Positions 6,408 through 9,823 of a stretch of DNA of 9,823 nt are shown one piece after another. The notes beneath the pieces were generated by a model. It was not told where the DNA came from, searched no databases, and saw only the letters and a program-made list of their open reading frames with translations. This DNA comes from M3007 sp040080915. GTDB lineage: Bacteria; Bacteroidota; Bacteroidia; Chitinophagales; Saprospiraceae. Position numbers and translations under genes: made by a program. How positions within the stretch are numbered: the first letter of the stretch is position 1; the number at the start of each line of letters is the position of its first letter. The stretch lies in assembly GCA_040080915.1 (NCBI GenBank), contig JBEBHD010000214.1:1-9823 (forward strand), read 5' to 3'.

Positions 6408-7526
6408 TTAAAATTGCATAAGCCCCTCCCCTGCCAAAACATAACTCGTGCTCCTCCCGCCCGCAGCCTCTTTCCGCAACACGCCTTTGTCCATCAGGTC
6501 TTGAATATCCCGCAGTGCGGTGTCGGCGGAGCATTTGGCCATTTTGGCCCACTTGGAGGTGTTCAGTTTGCCCTCAAATCCGTCGAAAAGCCTGTTGATC
6601 ATCCGGTGCTGGCGTTCGTTAAAGGCAGTGGTCCGGTTTATTTCCCAAAAATGTGCCTTTGCCAACACCCGCGCGAGCGTGTGGTCGGTGGCCGTCAACG
6701 TGCTGGTCAGGCAGTCCAGAAACCACACCAACCAAGCCGTTATATCGAGGTCGCCTTTTTGGGTCTGTTCCAAGATTTCGTAGTATTGGTTGCGTTCCAA
6801 TCGGATTTGGGCCGACATACTGTAAAACAGCTGACTGCTGCCATCGGCCCGGGCCAACTGCATATCCGCGATGGCCCGGGCCATGCGACCGTTGCCGTCG
6901 TCGAACGGGTGGATGGTGACAAACCACAAATGCGCGACGGCGGCTTTCAGCACAGGGTCCGTGTCGTCGTACCGGTTGAACCAAGCCAAAAAGGTGTCCA
7001 TTTCTTTGTCCAACTTGGCAGCACCGGGTGCCTGAAAGTGTATCCGTTCCCGGCCCATGCCGCCGGAAACCACTTGCATTGGGCCGGTGCTGTCGTCTCG
7101 CCAAGCGCCCACCGCGATTTGGTGCATCCCGCTGCGACCGGTCGGGAATAGGGCAGCATGCCAGTCGAACAGGCGATCCACCGTGAGTGTTTTCTCGTTT
7201 TGTTGCGTCGCGTCCAGCATCATTTCCACCACACCCTCCACGTGCCGGTCGGTGGGTGGCAGGCCGGAAATGTCCATGCCCAAACGCCGGGCGATGGATG
7301 AACGAACCTGATCCGGGTTTAAAAATTCTCCTTCGATTTCGGTGGATTTCAGCACTTCCTGGGTCAGCGTTTCCAGCTCTGCTTCTTTGCGCAGCAAGAA
7401 ACCCAAGGCCGACATTTTGCCCAGCAGTTTGCCTTGCAAATGCCGCACCGTGCCAAGGCGTGTCAGCAGTTCCGCGTGGCTCCACGTAAAGTTAGGCCAG
7501 TCGTGTCGTTGGTGGATGTAGATCAT
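6408..7526 (-). CDS. Fic family protein (DUF4172 N-terminus), predicted protein AMP-transferase
   Basis: This 372-residue Fic enzyme is predicted to transfer AMP (or another nucleotide monophosphate) from a nucleotide to hydroxyl groups on target proteins; the target is unknown. The active-site loop HPFDDGNGRMAR (206-217) matches HPFx(D/E)GNGRxxR completely, so it should be catalytically competent. The N-terminal STEIEG (61-66) fits the inhibitory motif (S/T)xxxE(G/N), placing the auto-inhibitory helix before the Fic core (class II architecture). The start MIYIHQRHDWPNFTW is typical of DUF4172. The flap region is about 139-165 (VGAWRDD...). The C-terminal segment 321-364 (LNTSKWAKMAKCSADTALRDIQDLMDKGVL...) looks like a winged helix, which could bind DNA. 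ATG at 7526-7524 immediately follows a tandem repeat and hairpin region, suggesting autoregulation. Its stop is 13 bp from that of the convergent glycosyltransferase. Confidence 0.93.
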   Translation of the reverse strand: MIYIHQRHDWPNFTWSHAELLTRLGTVRHLQGKLLGKMSALGFLLRKEAELETLTQEVLKSTEIEGEFLNPDQVRSSIARRLGMDISGLPPTDRHVEGVVEMMLDATQQNEKTLTVDRLFDWHAALFPTGRSGMHQIAVGAWRDDSTGPMQVVSGGMGRERIHFQAPGAAKLDKEMDTFLAWFNRYDDTDPVLKAAVAHLWFVTIHPFDDGNGRMARAIADMQLARADGSSQLFYSMSAQIRLERNQYYEILEQTQKGDLDITAWLVWFLDCLTSTLTATDHTLARVLAKAHFWEINRTTAFNERQHRMINRLFDGFEGKLNTSKWAKMAKCSADTALRDIQDLMDKGVLRKEAAGGRSTSYVLAGEGLMQF

Positions 7527-7529
7527 TTG

Positions 7530-7602
7530 CCGCAGTTTGTGCGGCGAATGTACGGGCTATTTACCGCAACTTGTGCGGCGAATATGCGGGCTATTCGCCG
7601 CA
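7530..7602. repeat. Tandem 34-bp repeat (two copies plus a partial third) upstream of fic
   Basis: Copy 1 (7530-7563) and copy 2 (7564-7597) match at 28 of 34 positions, and all six differences are transitions. The first five bases (CCGCA) recur at 7598-7602. Each copy contains CCGCA-N5-TGCGG, a small hairpin. Copy 1 ends three bases before the fic start codon, so the repeats fill the fic leader and promoter region. Confidence 0.8.
7545..7552 (-). promoter_or_regulatory. Candidate -7 box for fic inside the tandem repeat
   Basis: The minus strand reads TACATTCG, one base from TAnnTTTG, ending 18 bp before the fic ATG. It is part of repeat copy 1; the equivalent site in copy 2 reads CATATTCG and would not fit the consensus. 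A -33 element at normal spacing is not evident. A repressor bound to the repeats would directly block this site. Confidence 0.35.
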
Positions 7603-7613
7603 CAAGGTTTTTT
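7570..7613 (+). terminator. 15-bp hairpin followed by a T run between methyltransferase and fic
   Basis: The perfect arms at 7570-7584 and 7592-7606 (CTTGTGCGGCGAATA and its complement) flank a 7-nt loop. On the plus strand a T6 run follows (7608-7613), the form of an intrinsic terminator. It would stop rightward transcripts, including any reading antisense through fic from the glycosyltransferase. On the minus strand no U run follows the hairpin, so there it is better read as a structured fic leader or operator separating fic from the methyltransferase. Confidence 0.55.
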
Positions 7614-7621
7614 GTAAAAAA

Positions 7622-8362
7622 CTACTGGTGTACCCCAACCCGCCCGAAAATCGAAAACCGAACAGTTTTTTCCGCCTCCGCGCCCCAGGCCGCCGACAGG
7701 GCGGCTGCGAAAGACTCGCCCAAGGGGCTTTCGCCGGTACGTTTTTCGTAGTGGCGCACTGCGGACCAAGTGGACAAATACCCAAGCAAGAAATCCGTCG
7801 TCCAGCGGTATTCGACCACCATTTCCGGCAGCGGAATTTCCCGGAACGGAAACGCAATCGTTGCCAGCGCCTCGTCCACGAGTTGGCGTTCGGGGTCCCA
7901 GTCGTCGCCCAAAATATCGTGGTACAGGTGCTCGACAACGGCATCGGTGGGCGCGTCAATGTGCAGCAGACCGTATCCGAACAGGGCCAGCAAGCCGCCT
8001 GGCTTTAGCACCCGCTGCACTTCGGTGTAAAATTTTTCCAAACGAAACCAATGCGCCGCTTGGCCCACGGTGACCAGATCGAATTGGTTTTCTGAAAAAA
8101 CGGACTGCTCGGCGGCAGCCATTTGGTAGTGGATGTTGGGGCGGAATGCGGCGTTTTTCAACTGGTTCTCGCTGATGTCCGTAGCCTCCACTTGCCGGAA
8201 ATGGTCAGCCAAAACAACAGCGACCTGCCCGTTGCCCGTCGCACAATCCCAGGCGCAATCGTTGCCAGCGCAATTGGCAACGATAAATTCATACAAGGCC
8301 GCCGGGTAACTCGGGCGGAACTGGGCGTAATCAGCAGAACGGTGGGAGAAGTTGTCTTTCAT
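7622..8362 (-). CDS. Class I SAM-dependent methyltransferase
   Basis: This 246-residue cytoplasmic methyltransferase has the Methyltransf_11-type Rossmann fold; the substrate is unknown, probably a small molecule. SAM-binding motif I is WDCATGNGQ (38-46), the acidic residue after beta-2 is in ATDIS (60-64), and later motifs are DLVTVGQAAHWF (95-106) and VLKPGG (118-123). The N-terminus (FSHRSADYAQFRPSYP) is typical of the YAxFRPxYP group, which includes trans-aconitate methyltransferase-like and yeast Tmt1-like proteins. The ATG at 8362 lies 21 bp after the stop of the Uma2-like gene, so the two are probably co-transcribed. The stop is followed by the hairpin and repeats upstream of fic. Confidence 0.9.
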   Translation of the reverse strand: MKDNFSHRSADYAQFRPSYPAALYEFIVANCAGNDCAWDCATGNGQVAVVLADHFRQVEATDISENQLKNAAFRPNIHYQMAAAEQSVFSENQFDLVTVGQAAHWFRLEKFYTEVQRVLKPGGLLALFGYGLLHIDAPTDAVVEHLYHDILGDDWDPERQLVDEALATIAFPFREIPLPEMVVEYRWTTDFLLGYLSTWSAVRHYEKRTGESPLGESFAAALSAAWGAEAEKTVRFSIFGRVGVHQ

Positions 8363-8383
8363 GGCGGTGGGCCAGCAGGGGCT

Positions 8384-8800
8384 TCAAATCAACCCCGACA
8401 AATCAAGGCCGAGCACTTCCGACCAAGCGGATTCTTCCAAAACTTCGCCCGGGGACTTGCTGTATCTGTGCCAAGCCCCCGTTTCGAAATTCAGCACGAA
8501 ACCCTCTTCGATGCCGTATTCGGTGTTGTCAATCAGTTGGCGCATCTTGGAGTAATCGGTTTTCCAGCCACGATTCGTGGCCACCTCGATAATGACCGGA
8601 ACGGTTGAGCGGATGTTGTCCTGCAAAATCACATCGGGACATTTGCTTTCCGAGTTGCCCGGGTCAATGTCCGTTTCGGGTAAAGGCTCCAAGGCAATGG
8701 CCCCGGAGATGTACAGGGCCTCCAAGCCGAACACTAATTTTTTGATTGCACGCTGGTGGTGCGTGGTGGCGAGATGGCCTATTTCGATTTCTATTGTCAT
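8384..8800 (-). CDS. Small Uma2-like (DUF820) PD-(D/E)xK protein
   Basis: This 138-residue protein has the pattern of Uma2-family restriction-endonuclease-like proteins: an early acidic residue (E38 in ALEPLPE), CPDVILQ with D56, then VPVIIEVATNRGWKTDYSKMRQL with E72 and K85, followed by a GIEEGFVLNFETG strand resembling the family's GVxEYWVVD. It is shorter than the usual ~190 residues, mainly at the N-terminus, and the central E-V-A-T replaces the common EVLSPS. Cellular role is unknown even in well-sampled relatives, and nuclease activity is inferred only from the fold. It precedes the methyltransferase by 21 bp. A nuclease-like gene beside a methyltransferase could hint at modification-restriction, but that methyltransferase lacks DNA-methylase signatures. 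Confidence 0.65.
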   Translation of the reverse strand: MTIEIEIGHLATTHHQRAIKKLVFGLEALYISGAIALEPLPETDIDPGNSESKCPDVILQDNIRSTVPVIIEVATNRGWKTDYSKMRQLIDNTEYGIEEGFVLNFETGAWHRYSKSPGEVLEESAWSEVLGLDLSGLI

Positions 8801-8819
8801 AGGTCGTTGTTAATTGGTG

Positions 8820-8827
8820 CGAATTTA
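8820..8827 (-). promoter_or_regulatory. Candidate -7 box for the Uma2-like/methyltransferase pair
   Basis: The minus strand reads TAAATTCG, one base from TAnnTTTG, ending 19 bp before the ATG at 8800, nearly the same spacing as the candidate fic box. A TTTG lies 14 bp upstream, shorter than the usual 17-23. A small inverted repeat, GTTTTT-C-AAAAAC (8830-8842), sits between the two elements. Confidence 0.4.
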
Positions 8828-8936
8828 CCGTTTTTCAAAAACAAACTCGTGATAAAAAACAGCCCGGCTATACTTCACGCGCTCCGTGCTCGCGAGGGTT
8901 TCCGACCCGAAGCGGGCTTCCTCTGCCCCGAATCGC

Positions 8937-9731
8937 TCACACCCGCCGCATACGTTCCCGCAGGTTTTCGCCGATCAGCCGATGGCCGGCCACCATGCGG
9001 AAGATGCGCACATTCCGCACGCCCTCTACCATTTTCTTGACCGTTTTGTAGTGGATCATCTCGTCGCGGGTACCGAAATAGATATCCACCGGCAAGCCCG
9101 ACTCTCGCCAAATCGCTTTGATGCGGTGCCGGGGCAGGTAAAACGAGTCGAGGGCAAACCAGCACCCGAAGGCTCGTCGGTAGCGCTCGGGCCGGGTTAG
9201 GTTGAACGACAAAAAGTGCAAAATGAGCGGCGGAACCACACGCAACCGGCTGCCAAGGGCGATCAGGCGTAAGAACCACTGGGGCTTTTTCAGCAGGTAA
9301 AAAAACAGCGTGCGCACCCATATTGGCGTGCGCACGGCCGCAGACATGCCCTTGGTGCGGATACCGTCAGGTGCGAGCAGGTACAGTTTGTCCAGACAGG
9401 GCAGCAGGTCGGGCAGCATGGCCTGGGCGAGCCGTGCACCAAAACTATACCCCATGAGGCTCAGGCGTTCAGATCCTTCGCGTTGCATGATCAGGGAAAC
9501 TACGTGCAGCAAGTCGGGCTTGGAAAAGGTGCGTTTCGGCCACTCCGTTTGCCCATGAAATGGCAGGTCGAAAGCCACCACCGTGTAGCGTTCGGCCAGT
9601 GCGCCCTCCAGAATAGCAAACAACCGTGCCCGGTCGCCGTACCCATGTACAGCCACTAATAGTTTCGGCCCCTGGCCAAAGCGCAAGCAGTGAACCCTCG
9701 CGCCGTTGATTTCTAAAAAAAAGGACTGCAT
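8937..9731 (-). CDS. Alpha/beta hydrolase fold protein
   Basis: This 264-residue alpha/beta hydrolase is probably an esterase or lipase-like enzyme; its substrate cannot be read from the sequence. The catalytic triad is complete: S96 in the nucleophile elbow GYSFG (94-98), D223 in FGTRDEM and H250 in VAGHRL, with the oxyanion-hole HG at 29-30 (AVHGYGD). A hydrophobic, basic cap region (about 135-205) with FFYLLKKPQWFLRLIALG may contact lipid or membrane. I chose ATG 9731-9729 (MQSFFLEINGARVHCL), where the fold begins. A frame extending to 9821 adds a proline- and charge-rich stretch unlike the family and covers a hairpin. The sequence TATTTTAC, three bases before the ATG, loosely resembles a -7 box. 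A 136-bp gap separates it from the Uma2-like gene; I see no clear terminator there. Confidence 0.88.
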   Translation of the reverse strand: MQSFFLEINGARVHCLRFGQGPKLLVAVHGYGDRARLFAILEGALAERYTVVAFDLPFHGQTEWPKRTFSKPDLLHVVSLIMQREGSERLSLMGYSFGARLAQAMLPDLLPCLDKLYLLAPDGIRTKGMSAAVRTPIWVRTLFFYLLKKPQWFLRLIALGSRLRVVPPLILHFLSFNLTRPERYRRAFGCWFALDSFYLPRHRIKAIWRESGLPVDIYFGTRDEMIHYKTVKKMVEGVRNVRIFRMVAGHRLIGENLRERMRRV

Positions 9732-9797
9732 GGTAAAATAGGTTTCTGGTTGGGGGGTAGAGGGTTTCTTATTTGGAGGGTACTGGTTGCACGCTCG

Positions 9798-9823
9798 GTT
9801 TGTCGCCCTTCGGGGTGACAAAC
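9798..9823. repeat. 11-bp stem hairpin with UUCG loop at the right edge
   Basis: The arms GTTTGTCGCCC (9798-9808) and GGGTGACAAAC (9813-9823) pair throughout, with one G-T wobble, around a C(TTCG)G loop, a very stable RNA tetraloop. It lies 67 bp upstream of the hydrolase start and ends exactly at the window edge, so flanking sequence such as a T run cannot be judged. It may be a terminator of a neighbouring gene or a dispersed intergenic palindrome. Confidence 0.65.

Noticed and set aside
6619..7485. 288-codon minus-strand frame overlapping fic
   Set aside because: Fic motifs are all in the other frame; this one is Arg/Gly/His-rich noise.
7622..8800. Restriction-modification system formed by the nuclease-fold and methyltransferase genes
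   Set aside because: The methyltransferase lacks DNA-methylase motifs such as DPPY/NPPY or the C5-type PC motif and fits small-molecule methyltransferases.
8801..8936. Terminator between the hydrolase and Uma2-like genes (AGCCGGGCT followed by a T run, minus strand)
   Set aside because: The stem would be only 3-4 bp with an impossible or minimal loop, too weak to call.
9798..9823. CRISPR-like palindromic repeat beginning GTTTG and ending CAAAC
   Set aside because: There is one copy only, no spacers, and no cas genes in view.

Overview
The window most likely comes from a member of the Bacteroidota, tentatively the Saprospiria or a neighbouring lineage. The evidence is promoter boxes of the TAnnTTTG/TAnnTTCG type just ahead of start codons, the absence of clear Shine-Dalgarno sequences, a GT2 glycosyltransferase fused to polyprenyl-glycosylphosphotransferase-like modules, a Bro-N fragment of the kind common in that phylum, and an AAA/DUF4143 ATPase. 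Most genes are GC-rich; the uncharacterised gene at 2973-4229 is visibly more AT-rich. This placement is inferred from gene content, not from a marker gene.

Layout. (1) At 1-1088 (+) is the 3' part of an AAA/DUF4143 ATPase whose P-loop lies just off the left edge. It converges with prfC (1105-2688, -), peptide chain release factor 3, which best starts at a GTG. (2) The 284-bp region between prfC and the next rightward gene holds a candidate prfC promoter, a 10-bp-arm inverted repeat and a doubtful 29-codon ORF. (3) At 2973-4229 (+) is an unrecognised 418-residue protein. It is followed by a 67-codon fragment of a Bro-N (phage antirepressor-like) domain, 4255-4455, cut at both ends. (4) At 4484-6394 (+) is a three-part membrane glycosyltransferase: a GT2 catalytic domain, membrane helices with a Rossmann-like domain, and a C-terminal polyprenyl-phosphate glycosyl-1-phosphate transferase-like tail lacking its catalytic core. 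Its promoter overlaps the end of the Bro-N fragment and predicts a leaderless mRNA. (5) On the minus strand from 9731 down to 6408 are an alpha/beta hydrolase, a Uma2-like PD-(D/E)xK protein, a class I SAM methyltransferase and a Fic/DUF4172 AMP-transferase. Fic converges with the glycosyltransferase across 13 bp.

Working together. No single pathway joins the genes. The closest-linked pair is the Uma2-like gene and the methyltransferase (21 bp apart, same strand). The fic gene is separated from the methyltransferase by 95 bp packed with a tandem 34-bp repeat and a 15-bp hairpin, which look like a dedicated control region. I see no tRNA, rRNA, CRISPR array, insertion sequence or integrase. The Bro-N fragment and the compositionally distinct 2973 gene suggest that 2.9-4.5 kb has been remodelled by past insertion and decay. 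I see no convincing new multi-gene system. The most novel items are the fic control region, the three-part glycosyltransferase with a degenerate phosphotransferase tail, and the unrecognised 418-residue protein.
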